Below, one piece after another: positions 1 to 8,230 of a stretch of DNA of 64,000 nucleotides; within the stretch, counting starts at the first letter, position 1, and every line of letters begins with the position of its first letter. The DNA is from UBA1573 sp034005165 (GTDB lineage Bacteria; Pseudomonadota; Alphaproteobacteria; Micavibrionales; Micavibrionaceae). The notes under the pieces were generated by a model. It was not told the origin of the DNA. It saw nothing but the letters and a program-made list of their open reading frames with translations, and did not search any database. The position numbers were made by a program, and so were the translations under genes. Where the stretch lies: assembly GCA_034005165.1 (NCBI GenBank), contig JAVEVE010000003.1:186001-250000 (forward strand), in the 5' to 3' direction.

Positions 1-243
1 AGGGGTAAGGATTTGTGTTTCGATCACCCTGTACCCTTGATCTTCTAGCCATGTTCTCAAATCAAAGGCAGCATCTATATCCGGCAAAGACACATCCCAA
101 TGATGTAACATCGGGTCTATTGCAACCCAACGCTCTCCCAATTTCACGACAACAAAACAATGCCTGAATCCGTGTTTAAGAAAACGCAACCACCACACAT
201 CCGTTTGTCCGCAAAAAACGACCAACGCACAATCACCTTCCAT
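1..243 (-). CDS. Conserved hypothetical protein, cut off by the window edge
   Basis: An open frame on the minus strand starts at ATG 243 and runs off the window at base 1 (81 codons, no stop). The translation begins MEGDCALVVFCGQTDVWWLR and continues with well-mixed, protein-like sequence including FRHCFVVVKLGERWVAIDP and a WDVSLPDIDAAFDL stretch. It lies in a different frame from the 182-residue gene upstream and overlaps its last 99 bases. An AUGAGG-like ribosome site sits about 8 bases before the ATG, so a separate overlapping gene is plausible; a frameshift joining the two reading frames is the alternative. Function unknown. I have a faint recollection of similar paired proteins near phage-type packaging genes in alphaproteobacteria, but nothing in the window supports that. 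Confidence 0.6.
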   Translation of the reverse strand, partial: MEGDCALVVFCGQTDVWWLRFLKHGFRHCFVVVKLGERWVAIDPMLHHWDVSLPDIDAAFDLRTWLEDQGYRVIETQILTP

Positions 244-692
244 GGGAAGGCCTCATCCCAGTAAGAAGATCGAGCAACAATTCCTTTGGAAATCAAAGCA
301 TCACCCAGCCTGTCCAATGCCTCGATCCAGATTGTATAAGCGCGCACCTCTTTCGGATGCCGAGGATCAGGAGAAAGCAACCGCATGCCGTAATGACGCA
401 AAACTTTGATATGATCCATTACCAGCCTGCGCCCCCGATAAAGGCGATCCAACTCGCGATAAATATCGACCGGCTCACACGGGCGAACACAGTTTCCTGC
501 ACCAGCTACAATTTGCGCACCTTCATTGCGCGCAGTCTGAGCTTGCACAAACCAGAACCAAGCGGCCTCGGCTGTCTCGAATGGAATGACTTCTCCGCGG
601 GAATATTCCCCGTGAGTTTCTTTATATTGTGTCATGAATTTTCTACCCCAAAAGAAAGGATCCGCACCACATGATCTGGGATGCAGATACAT
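144..692 (-). CDS. Conserved hypothetical protein, possibly frameshifted at its C-terminus
   Basis: A 182-residue frame with an AAGGA site just before the ATG at 692. A second start at 635 (MTQYKETHGEYSRG) would give 163 residues and may be the conserved one. The core contains AAWFWFVQAQ, RPCEPVDIYRELDRLYRGRR and KVLRHYGMRL, rich in Arg, Trp and Tyr, suggesting a basic helical protein. The last ~33 residues overlap the next gene in another frame and read less naturally than that frame, so the true C-terminus may be around base 243 or the two frames may be one broken gene. No enzyme motif is visible. It is divergent from the S24 regulator, with 108 bases between the two starts. Confidence 0.55.
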   Translation of the reverse strand: MYLHPRSCGADPFFWGRKFMTQYKETHGEYSRGEVIPFETAEAAWFWFVQAQTARNEGAQIVAGAGNCVRPCEPVDIYRELDRLYRGRRLVMDHIKVLRHYGMRLLSPDPRHPKEVRAYTIWIEALDRLGDALISKGIVARSSYWDEAFPWKVIVRWSFFADKRMCGGCVFLNTDSGIVLLS

Positions 693-710
693 TTGTTCCT
701 TTTATGTTCT

Positions 711-744
711 TATCTTTGACGGAGTTTTTTTACCTTGTCAAGAT
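711..744. promoter_or_regulatory. Imperfect inverted repeat between divergent genes (operator candidate)
   Basis: TATCTTTGAC (711-720) and GTCAAGATA (736-744) form an inverted repeat with a one-base bulge and a T-rich centre. It lies between the divergent 692 and 801 starts, where an S24/XRE regulator would be expected to bind to control itself. The right arm also contains a minus-strand TTGACA that could be a -35 for the leftward gene. Binding is inferred only from position and symmetry. Confidence 0.3.
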
Positions 745-800
745 ATTTTTATGATTATTTTCCTATACCTAGGATTTAAGACTTATGAGATACTGTACAG

Positions 801-1451
801 ATGTTAACACACGAAACCATCTGGAATGCCATTGACCGCCTTGCCCGCTCTTGCGGCTACTCGACCTCTGGCCTCGCAAAAAAAGCCGGACTTGATCCGA
901 CATCCTTCAATCGCAGCAAACGAACAGGACCTGACGGGAAACCCAGATGGCCCTCGACAGAGAGCCTTGCTCGCGTGCTAGAAGCCACAGGTGCAAATAT
1001 TACGGAGTTTATGGAACTACTAGTAAGCGATGAGATTGCATCCGACCATCGTCCAAGAATTCCTGTCATCGGATATGCCCAAGCTGGAAAAGAAGGGTAT
1101 TTTGACGAGGCCGGATTTCCAACAGGAGAAGGTTGGGATTTCATCCACTTCCCGACAGCATCCCCCAAACCAAATCTTGACCAGAGAATTTATGCGCTGG
1201 AAGTAGCAGGAGACTCGATGCTGCCGCTCTTCAGACATGGGGACAGATTAGTCCTATCCCCCGATAGTACAGTTCGCCGCGGGGACCGTGTTGTTATTAA
1301 AACCAATACCGGCGAAATCATGACCAAGGAATTATTGCGCCAAACAGCGGGAAAAATCGAAGTCAGGTCTTTGAATCCGAACCATGAGAATATTATTCTA
1401 ACAACAGACCGCGTTATCTGGATGGCTCGCATTATCTGGGTCAGCCAATAA
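801..1451 (+). CDS. XRE-family regulator with S24 (LexA/CI-like) peptidase domain
   Basis: 216 residues. Residues 1-75 form a helix-turn-helix DNA-binding region (SGLAKKAGLDPTSFNRS), and 85-216 form an S24 self-cleavage domain. The expected Ala-Gly scissile pair is at 95-96 (YAQAGKEG), the nucleophile Ser139 is in VAGDSM, and the general-base Lys176 is in IMTKEL. The family represses transcription until RecA-stimulated or spontaneous self-cleavage. This type is often a chromosomal alphaproteobacterial regulator rather than a phage repressor, and no phage structural genes are visible. The start at 801 has no strong ribosome site. The membrane-protein gene at 1476 follows after 24 bases and may be co-transcribed. 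Targets are unknown. Confidence 0.85.
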   Translation: MLTHETIWNAIDRLARSCGYSTSGLAKKAGLDPTSFNRSKRTGPDGKPRWPSTESLARVLEATGANITEFMELLVSDEIASDHRPRIPVIGYAQAGKEGYFDEAGFPTGEGWDFIHFPTASPKPNLDQRIYALEVAGDSMLPLFRHGDRLVLSPDSTVRRGDRVVIKTNTGEIMTKELLRQTAGKIEVRSLNPNHENIILTTDRVIWMARIIWVSQ

Positions 1452-1475
1452 CAAAGCCACAAAGGAGCATCCCAC

Positions 1476-2027
1476 GTGTCCCACACAATCAGAAAAGCCC
1501 TTTTGGGATGCCTGGAAATTCCGCTCTTTATGAAAGCTGGGGTAAAGCGCTTCGAAAATACAAAAGAAGCCGCAACTGCCTCCTTCATAATCCCATTTAT
1601 GTTCCTGTTTCCTATTTCTGAGATATCGCGCATCAATCCGGATTACACTGACCTGAGCTATATATATATTCTTTCAATGACTACCCTTCTTCTGGTTCTA
1701 TCTATGATTTTTTATTATGGAGCCTGTTATGCCTGCATGGTAGCCTTGGAACGCAAGAATCATTTCTATCAATTTGTATCCGCAACAAACTGGATAACAT
1801 TGACATCGTTCGTTACCAATATGCCCTTTTTCCTGTTGGTCTATTGGGGCTATTACGAATATAAGGAAATGTTCAACCTCTTTATTTTCATGATGTTCTT
1901 TGCTGTTACCTATCAGGCTTTCATGATCACCCATCTCTTACGTATAAACTGGATGCTGGGAACTGGGATCTCGATTATGAGCCTGTTAATTGACGATGGG
2001 CTGCGTCAGGCAATTTTCCCCGGATAA
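1476..2027 (+). CDS. Integral membrane protein of unknown function
   Basis: 183 residues starting at GTG 1476, preceded by AAAGGAG at good spacing. About four to five hydrophobic segments can be seen (roughly residues 35-55, 65-90, 105-125, 133-152, 158-175), giving a small polytopic inner-membrane protein. Charged residues before the first segment suggest a cytoplasmic N-terminus. I see no transporter or enzyme motif. The topology loosely recalls small Yip1-like proteins, but that is only a resemblance of layout. It lies just after the S24 regulator, which could control it. Confidence 0.7.
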   Translation: MSHTIRKALLGCLEIPLFMKAGVKRFENTKEAATASFIIPFMFLFPISEISRINPDYTDLSYIYILSMTTLLLVLSMIFYYGACYACMVALERKNHFYQFVSATNWITLTSFVTNMPFFLLVYWGYYEYKEMFNLFIFMMFFAVTYQAFMITHLLRINWMLGTGISIMSLLIDDGLRQAIFPG

Positions 2028-2096
2028 GTTCGCCCTCTGGACAAATGCCAAATTTTGATTACCTATTAAGAGATCAAAGCAAGAGGACCCGCAAGA

Positions 2097-3512
2097 ATGT
2101 TTGAGAAATTTCTAACTGTCTGTTTAATCTCTGGCCTTATACAAGTTTGCCCCCTCAATGCGAGTGCGCAAGAAGCCCCAACGAACGAAACACAGGTCAA
2201 ACTATCTTTCTCGCCAATTGTAAAAGAAGTTTCGCCCTCAGTTGTAAACATTTACACAAAACGTCTTGTAACCAGCCGCACGCCCCCCCTTATGGGAGAC
2301 CCGTTTTTCTCGCAATTTTTCGGGGGAAGATTCTCGGTACCTCAACAACGCCTTGAGAACTCACTCGGATCGGGCGTTATACTAGATAAGCATGGCCTGG
2401 TAATAACAAATGCCCACGTCATCGAAGATGCAACAGAGATTACAGTTGCCTTGAGTGACGGGCGCGAATTTCCTGCCGAAATCAAAGTCAAAGATGAGGC
2501 ATCTGATCTTGGACTTTTACAGGTGAAGGTAGGGAGCGAATTACTTCCTGCCGCAACGCTTCAACCGTCTGATACGCAAGAAGTCGGTGATCTGGTTATT
2601 GCTATCGGCAATCCGTTCGGTGTCGGGCAGACTGTAACGTCAGGAATTATCTCGGCCCTTTCCAGATCATCTTTATCAATATCGGATTTAAACTTCTTTA
2701 TCCAGACCGATGCCGCTATCAACCCAGGAAACTCAGGTGGTCCGCTGGTTTCCACAGATGGCGGAATTATCGGAATAAATAGCGCCATTTATTCAAAGGA
2801 TGGGGGATCTCTTGGCATCGGTTTTGCCATTCCATCAGAAATGGTCGCATCTCTTCTTGCCGCATATGAAGGGGGCCAAGTCACACAGGACGGGAAGATC
2901 AAACGACCTTGGCTTGGGATTTCTGCTCAAGATGTTACAACAGACATTGCAGAATCCGTTGGACTATCTCGACCGACAGGAGCATTGATTAACGCTGTAC
3001 ACCCGTCGTCCCCTGCAAAAGATGCAGGCTTGAAAATCGGCGATATTGTCTCTAAAATTAATGGTCACGTTGTGAAGGATTCCGCTGAACTACGCTTCCG
3101 CATGGCGATGGTTGCGTTTGGAAAAACGGCAGAATTGACCATTTGGAACAAAGGAAAGGAACGCACAATTTCTTTTGTCTCGATTGCCCCACCAGAAACT
3201 CCGGCCCGTATGGCAACACAGCTCACGGGCAACACGCCACTGTCAGGTGCAACGGTATTGTATCTCTCACCTGCCGTCACCTCGGAACTTGGCCTTAAAA
3301 CAGCGCCCGATAGCGGAATTGTTATCGGAGATATCCTCCGGAACTCAATCGCCCAACGCATGGTCACAATCGGAGATGTTATATTGGAGATAAATGGTAA
3401 GGAAATAAAAACCATGGATGATCTGAAAAAATCACTCGATCGCCCATCTAATAAAGGCTGGATTTTAAAAATCCTCTCGGGCGGACAAGTAAGAACCCTA
3501 ATGGTACGATAA
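2097..3512 (+). CDS. Do-like (DegP/DegQ family) periplasmic serine endoprotease
   Basis: 471 residues with a signal peptide (residues 1-24, cleavage near ASA-QEA). The trypsin-like domain shows the full triad: His107 in ITNAHV, Asp137 in EASDLGLL and Ser213 in NPGNSGGPL. Two PDZ domains follow (about 275-365 and 375-465), the usual HtrA/Do layout and length. The family degrades or refolds misfolded envelope proteins in the periplasm. A GAGG ribosome site precedes the start. A stand-alone gene 84 bases upstream of rarA. A heat or envelope-stress promoter would be expected but none is clear. DegP, DegQ and MucD cannot be separated from sequence reading alone, so no symbol is given. Confidence 0.93.
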   Translation: MFEKFLTVCLISGLIQVCPLNASAQEAPTNETQVKLSFSPIVKEVSPSVVNIYTKRLVTSRTPPLMGDPFFSQFFGGRFSVPQQRLENSLGSGVILDKHGLVITNAHVIEDATEITVALSDGREFPAEIKVKDEASDLGLLQVKVGSELLPAATLQPSDTQEVGDLVIAIGNPFGVGQTVTSGIISALSRSSLSISDLNFFIQTDAAINPGNSGGPLVSTDGGIIGINSAIYSKDGGSLGIGFAIPSEMVASLLAAYEGGQVTQDGKIKRPWLGISAQDVTTDIAESVGLSRPTGALINAVHPSSPAKDAGLKIGDIVSKINGHVVKDSAELRFRMAMVAFGKTAELTIWNKGKERTISFVSIAPPETPARMATQLTGNTPLSGATVLYLSPAVTSELGLKTAPDSGIVIGDILRNSIAQRMVTIGDVILEINGKEIKTMDDLKKSLDRPSNKGWILKILSGGQVRTLMVR

Positions 3513-3592
3513 CCCGCAGAACACCTAACAATATCAGCAAAATAAATGACTCTCCTCTGGAATTTTCGGAAAAATGCGGCTAATGTCTGCCC

Positions 3593-4909
3593 ATGCCCGA
3601 CTTATTCGCGACAGACCCAAAATCCGGAACAGAGGACCTCAACCGCCCTCTGGCAGATTTGCTGCGCCCTACAACAATAAAAGATGTCGTCGGGCAAGAT
3701 CATCTGGTTGGAGAAAATGCCCCCCTGACCAGCATTCTGAAATCTGGAAAAATCCCCTCCCTGATATTTTGGGGACCTCCCGGTTGCGGAAAAACGACTC
3801 TAGCTCGTATTCTGGCACAACATACCGATCTGCATTTCGAACAAATTTCTGCAATATTTTGTGGCGTTGCAGACCTTAAAAAAGTTTTTGATTCCGCAAA
3901 ACTCAGAAAATCACAAGGTAGAGGAACCCTGCTGTTTGTTGACGAGATTCACCGTTTCAACAAATCGCAACAGGATGCATTTTTACCGGTCGTCGAAAAC
4001 GGCACTATTACTCTGGTCGGAGCAACAACCGAGAATCCATCATTTGAGCTTAATGCTGCGCTTCTCTCTCGCGCGCAAGTTATTGTCCTGAAACGCCTCG
4101 ATGACGCAGCGCTCGAGCAACTTCTTGAAAAAGCAGAAGCGCATGAGAACAAGCACCTCCCCTTAACAAATGAAGCGCGAGACTCCCTTAAAGCGCTCGC
4201 CGATGGAGACGGGCGCTACCTGCTGACTTTAGCAGGACAGATTTTCATGCAAACTCCAGAAAAGATCGAACTTGACCAAACAGCCCTGTTCGCACTCGTG
4301 CAAAAACGCGCTCCTCTCTACGATAAAGGCGATGATGCACATTACAATCTGATCTCTGCCCTTCATAAATCAGTGCGTGGATCAGATGTGCAAGCAGCTC
4401 TTTATTGGTTTTCAAGAATGCTCGATGGCGGAGAAGATCCACGCTACATCGCACGACGTATGGTCAGAATGGCTGTTGAGGATATTGGGCTTGCCGACCC
4501 GCAAGCCATGCCAATCTGCCTGGCCGCATGGGATACCTATGAGAAGCTTGGATCACCCGAAGGAGAACTGGCCCTATCCCAAGCCTTAATCTATCTGGCC
4601 ACAGCTCCGAAATCAAACGGCAACTACATCGCCTATAAAGCCGCGCGTAAGTCCGCAGCAGAATACGGATCCCTGATGCCTCCAAAACATATTCTGAACG
4701 CCCCGACAAAACTCATGAAACAGCAAGGTTATGGCACAGGGTATCAATATGACCATGATGCAGAGGACGCTTTTTCGGGGCAAAATTACTTCCCCGAAGA
4801 AATGGAGCGCCAGAATTATTACAGCCCCCCTGAACGTGGTTTTGAACGCGACATCAATAAACGGCTCACTTATTGGGACAAACTAAGAAAAGAAAAAAAT
4901 GCGCTCTAA
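3593..4909 (+). CDS. rarA: Replication-associated recombination protein A (RarA/MgsA), AAA+ ATPase
   Basis: 438 residues. Walker A GPPGCGKTT at 61-69, Walker B with DEIH at 117-120, then a sensor region (GATTENPSFELNAALLSR) and the conserved C-terminal MgsA domain with GGEDPRYIARR and PKSNGNY. The family is related to clamp-loader subunits and acts at stalled or damaged replication forks. The length is normal. It heads a run of overlapping genes: its last 11 bases overlap the NUDIX gene. No strong ribosome site is visible at 3593. A shadow start at 3574 in another frame should be ignored. Confidence 0.95.
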   Translation: MPDLFATDPKSGTEDLNRPLADLLRPTTIKDVVGQDHLVGENAPLTSILKSGKIPSLIFWGPPGCGKTTLARILAQHTDLHFEQISAIFCGVADLKKVFDSAKLRKSQGRGTLLFVDEIHRFNKSQQDAFLPVVENGTITLVGATTENPSFELNAALLSRAQVIVLKRLDDAALEQLLEKAEAHENKHLPLTNEARDSLKALADGDGRYLLTLAGQIFMQTPEKIELDQTALFALVQKRAPLYDKGDDAHYNLISALHKSVRGSDVQAALYWFSRMLDGGEDPRYIARRMVRMAVEDIGLADPQAMPICLAAWDTYEKLGSPEGELALSQALIYLATAPKSNGNYIAYKAARKSAAEYGSLMPPKHILNAPTKLMKQQGYGTGYQYDHDAEDAFSGQNYFPEEMERQNYYSPPERGFERDINKRLTYWDKLRKEKNAL

Positions 4910-5459
4910 CTTAATTGAAAAATTAGAAAACTACATTGGAACCGAAGAAGAAAATAGATGCATAAAGCCAATCATGCATTTGCTACAAAAACAAGACTGC
5001 TTCTATAGAACTTGTTTTATACCCGGGCACATCACAGGGTCGGCAATACTTTGCAACCAAACTATGGATAAGATCCTTTTAAATCATCATAAAATTTTTA
5101 ATAAATGGCTCTGCTTTGGAGGCCATGCCGATGGTGATGAAAACATAAAGAATGTTGCGCTTAGAGAAACAATTGAAGAATCCGGTTATTCCGAGAACGA
5201 AATCGAATTTGCTATTAGCGATATTTTTGACATTGATATTCATCTGATTGCTGAGAACAAAGGAAAGAACGAACCGGAGCATAGTCATTTTGATTTCGTT
5301 TTCTTACTGCAACTGAAAGAAAAAACATCTCTGGATTTTAAAGTCAGTGAAGAGTCAATTGATTTGAAATGGTGCACATTGACAGAAGCACTTGAACTTG
5401 TTCGCGACGATCAGCGTATGATTCGCATCATTCATAAACTGAAGACCTTAACAAAATGA
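4899..5459 (+). CDS. NUDIX hydrolase
   Basis: 186 residues with a perfect Nudix box at 75-97: G, five residues, E81, seven residues, then RETIEESGY. The family hydrolyses a nucleoside diphosphate linked to another group, and the box binds the divalent metal. The substrate cannot be told from sequence. The layout (GGHADGDEN before the helix) resembles nucleotide-pool or house-cleaning members. The gene is visibly more AT-rich than rarA, with many AAA, ATT and AAT codons. It overlaps rarA by 11 bases, and its stop shares ATGA with the next start, so it is translationally coupled on both sides. Confidence 0.88.
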   Translation: MRSNLIEKLENYIGTEEENRCIKPIMHLLQKQDCFYRTCFIPGHITGSAILCNQTMDKILLNHHKIFNKWLCFGGHADGDENIKNVALRETIEESGYSENEIEFAISDIFDIDIHLIAENKGKNEPEHSHFDFVFLLQLKEKTSLDFKVSEESIDLKWCTLTEALELVRDDQRMIRIIHKLKTLTK

Positions 5460-6043
5460 GCCCCCCAATCTTTTTGCACATGCTGGGCATTCCCGGCGCA
5501 GGAAAAACAACATTTTTGAACATTCTGGAAGCCAATTGGATTGGGCCGGACAAGCCATACCTTCTCGGCTTTGATCAAGTCATGCAGGCTATGCCTGAAT
5601 ATCAAGCTGAGCCGGACAAGATTAAAGCCTTTGACCTATTCGAGCTCCCTGCAAGGCAGAAAGGCTATCAAATCCTCGAAGACTTAATCGCGGATAGAAA
5701 ATCACTCCTCTTCGACAATGGCGGATCTGCGGCAACTCATCTGAACATCCTAAGCAGCGCAAGAGAGAAAGGATTCACAATCATTCTAGTGTCTATTGAA
5801 ACTCCTGTCGAAGTAGCACAACGCCATATCGATCAGCGCAGCATCACCGAGGGGCGCCACACGCCAATGCATTATCTAGAAGACCGTGCACAAAAAATAC
5901 AGGCTCTAGCCTCAGACTATAGAAATATCACACCGCATTTTTATGAAATTACAAATGACGGAATGAATATGTCGGTTTTCGAAAATGCATGCTATATATT
6001 GGCTCAGGAACTGATCCTAAAATTCGGAAAAAAAGCCACATGA
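5456..6043 (+). CDS. P-loop kinase-like protein (AAA/zeta-toxin-like fold)
   Basis: 195 residues. Walker A GIPGAGKTT at residues 11-19 follows a short first strand. A later segment, LLFDNGGSAATHLNIL, fits a Walker B/substrate region, and ETPVEVAQRHIDQR with following arginines resembles the lid of small-molecule or nucleotide kinases and zeta toxins. The substrate is unknown. Start and stop both sit in ATGA overlaps with the NUDIX gene and crcB, so it is part of the same operon. The NUDIX plus kinase pairing suggests metabolite repair or salvage, but this is inference. No antitoxin-like partner is present, which argues against a toxin. Confidence 0.7.
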   Translation: MSPPIFLHMLGIPGAGKTTFLNILEANWIGPDKPYLLGFDQVMQAMPEYQAEPDKIKAFDLFELPARQKGYQILEDLIADRKSLLFDNGGSAATHLNILSSAREKGFTIILVSIETPVEVAQRHIDQRSITEGRHTPMHYLEDRAQKIQALASDYRNITPHFYEITNDGMNMSVFENACYILAQELILKFGKKAT

Positions 6044-6432
6044 CACTCCTTTTTCACTTTCTTCTTGTTGGCTTTGGTGGCGCTCTTGGCGCTATGGCAC
6101 GTCATGGCGTAAACATGGCATCCCTGAAATTTATCGACCCTGACTTTCCCTATGGTACGCTCACAGCCAACATTCTAGGCTCTCTTCTGATAGGAATTCT
6201 TGCGGGATGTTTTGCCCATTTCGCAAGCTGGACGCAAGAGATGCGCCTTCTTTTAGTCGTAGGTGTATTGGGTGGCTTTACAACTTTTTCTTCATTCTCG
6301 CTGGATACAATCCTGCTTTTTGAAAAAGGAGCGACCATTCAAGCCATTATTTATGTTATTGCCTCTTTTGCCATTTCGCTCTCCGCAACAATAGGAGGAT
6401 TGTGGCTGATCCGTCAGGTTGTCCATATATGA
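6040..6432 (+). CDS. crcB: Fluoride ion channel CrcB/Fluc
   Basis: 130 residues with four hydrophobic helices. Family marks are GGALGAMARH near the start, Asn44 in GTLTANILGS and the break motif GGFTTFSSFSLD at about 78-89, which holds the pore phenylalanines and the sodium site. CrcB forms a dual-topology dimer that lets fluoride leak out of the cytoplasm. ATG 6040 was chosen because it shares ATGA with the kinase stop; an upstream in-frame start at 5989 would add an unlikely N-terminus. The 3' end overlaps the pseudouridine synthase start in the same way. No fluoride riboswitch is visible, as expected for an internal operon gene. Confidence 0.93.
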   Translation: MTLLFHFLLVGFGGALGAMARHGVNMASLKFIDPDFPYGTLTANILGSLLIGILAGCFAHFASWTQEMRLLLVVGVLGGFTTFSSFSLDTILLFEKGATIQAIIYVIASFAISLSATIGGLWLIRQVVHI

Positions 6433-7451
6433 ATCACGAAATCACACATTTGACTGTCGAAGACGATGCAGATGGCCAACGCCTGGATCGGTGGCTAAAG
6501 AAAAAACTGCCCAAAACGCCCTATGCATTGATCCAGAAAATGCTACGCACTGGCCAAGTCCGTGTAGACGGAAAACGCGCAAAGGCAGAGACACGTCTTG
6601 AGGCAGGACAGGATGTCCGACTACCGCCTGCAGAAAAGAAAACCACACAGCTCACTTTCCGCCCCAAGGATGGAGACAAAGACTTTCTGGAATCCATCAC
6701 AATTTATGATGACGGAAAGCTCCTGATCCTTAACAAACCATACGGCCTTGCAGTACAAGGCGGTCCGAATATAACCCGCCATATAGACGGTATGCTGGCA
6801 GAGCTCCGGAACCTCAAAGGCGTCCAGCCTCGCCTCGTCCATCGGCTAGATCGCGATACATCGGGAATTCTTGTATGCGGACGGTCTCTCGCAATGACCC
6901 GGGATATGGGCGATATATTCGTTAATAGAGATATCAAGAAGATATACTGGGCAATTGTCTCCCCCGCGCCACAAAAAGACCAAGGCGAGATTGAAGGAGC
7001 AATCGCCAAGGGAACACACGGCAAGCGCAAGGAAGCCATGATTATCGACGAGCAGAACGGCAAAGCATCAAAAACCATGTACCGTGTTATTGAACGTGCC
7101 GCCGACAACAAAGCAGCTTTTGTAGCCTTCTGGCCGCGCACAGGGCGCATGCATCAAATTCGCATCCATACTGCAGACATTCTGGGATGCCCCATTTTGG
7201 GAGATGAGAAATATGACTGCACAGGAGAACTCATCGATACTCACGACCTGAATGGACGCCTTCACCTTCACGCTGCCCGCCTGATGTTCCGTCATCCGAA
7301 TACCGGAGAGATTCTGGACATAAAAGCCCCTCTGGCTGAGGACCTCCGCGGGACATGGGAAAAACTCGGATTCAATCCAGACTATGATGATGATCCTTTT
7401 GCTGCTATTATCCCCAAAGACCTGAAACCTGTTAAGCATGATAAAAAATAG
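6429..7451 (+). CDS. RluC/RluD-type 23S rRNA pseudouridine synthase
   Basis: 340 residues from ATG 6429, which overlaps the crcB stop (ATGA). An N-terminal S4 RNA-binding domain spans about 15-72. The catalytic domain carries the motif HRLDRDTSG with nucleophile Asp141, and later ARTGRMHQIRIH-like sequence (PRTGRMHQIR). The family converts uridines of large-subunit rRNA to pseudouridine. RluC is the most likely class in alphaproteobacteria given the crcB - rluC - ATP12 order, but RluD cannot be excluded. It is followed after 12 bases by the AsmA-like gene. Confidence 0.9.
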   Translation: MNHEITHLTVEDDADGQRLDRWLKKKLPKTPYALIQKMLRTGQVRVDGKRAKAETRLEAGQDVRLPPAEKKTTQLTFRPKDGDKDFLESITIYDDGKLLILNKPYGLAVQGGPNITRHIDGMLAELRNLKGVQPRLVHRLDRDTSGILVCGRSLAMTRDMGDIFVNRDIKKIYWAIVSPAPQKDQGEIEGAIAKGTHGKRKEAMIIDEQNGKASKTMYRVIERAADNKAAFVAFWPRTGRMHQIRIHTADILGCPILGDEKYDCTGELIDTHDLNGRLHLHAARLMFRHPNTGEILDIKAPLAEDLRGTWEKLGFNPDYDDDPFAAIIPKDLKPVKHDKK

Positions 7452-7463
7452 ACGAGCCCACAG

Positions 7464-8228
7464 ATGAAAAAATGGATTATCCGCCTGCTCCTGACCATTA
7501 TTATTCTTTGCGGTATATTTATCGGCGGCCTGAAACTGATTAGCGGGACGGGAGATACACAAAAGACAAGCCTTGAAAACGCCTTCTCGAGCTCGACAGG
7601 CGGCGTTGTGCAATTCGGCAAGCTTCTGACATTCAATATTTTTCCCGATCTTATCATAGAAGTAGAAAACTTCATGGTTTCCTATGATGGGCAAGATGGG
7701 GATATTAAAGCCGACCACATCAATCTCTCATTCGGATTATTTGACCTTCTGGCCAAGAATAGAAGAATCAAAGATTTCTCGATCACAAACATGACCATTC
7801 AAAAAGGAAAGTTGATGAATGAGTACACCGTGATCGAAACAGGGGGCATTGAAACACCAGCGGACGCAGCCCCCTATTACAAAGTTATCGGAAAATACAA
7901 TAGCGTCCCAATGTCTTTGACCTTGAATATGATTCTGGCCTCACCAACCATCCCGCCATCTTTTAGTTTCGGAAATGAAAATCCTTTTATACTTGAGATA
8001 GGGGCAACAAAATTAACAGGGGTCTTTTCTCCCTATGTAACAGACAATGCCTCTTTGATAAACTTGTCTGTCGAGCGTGATGGCATAAAGTGCACATCCC
8101 TACCGAAAGAAAACAGATATACAATGATGAACTTCACAGGGTATGTATTTTCCACAATAGCATCGTCCGATATCCTGAAAACAGATCTTGAAATAATGTG
8201 TAAAGAATTGACGCGCTACGGTCTCTAA
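7464..8228 (+). CDS. AsmA-like membrane-anchored protein
   Basis: 254 residues. A single N-terminal hydrophobic anchor (residues 3-25) with two lysines and an arginine in front points to an inner-membrane anchor with the rest in the periplasm. The part after the anchor (VVQFGKLLTFNIFPDLIIEV, then IKADHINLSFGLFDLLAKNR and FSITNMTIQKGKL) has the strand-rich pattern of the N-terminal region of AsmA-family proteins, which are linked to outer-membrane biogenesis and lipid transport. It is short for the family, so it may be a reduced member. It replaces the HAD-type gene I would expect between rluC and ATP12 in related alphaproteobacteria. Two bases separate it from the next gene. Confidence 0.55.
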   Translation: MKKWIIRLLLTIIILCGIFIGGLKLISGTGDTQKTSLENAFSSSTGGVVQFGKLLTFNIFPDLIIEVENFMVSYDGQDGDIKADHINLSFGLFDLLAKNRRIKDFSITNMTIQKGKLMNEYTVIETGGIETPADAAPYYKVIGKYNSVPMSLTLNMILASPTIPPSFSFGNENPFILEIGATKLTGVFSPYVTDNASLINLSVERDGIKCTSLPKENRYTMMNFTGYVFSTIASSDILKTDLEIMCKELTRYGL

Positions 8229-8230
8229 CT

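Noticed and set aside
1..1451. S24 regulator plus two unknown genes as a prophage
   Set aside because: No integrase, terminase, capsid or tail genes are visible and this kind of S24 regulator is often chromosomal. The left side is outside the window.
5456..6043. Zeta-type toxin
   Set aside because: The P-loop and lid resemble zeta toxins, but there is no epsilon-like antitoxin and the gene sits inside a housekeeping operon.
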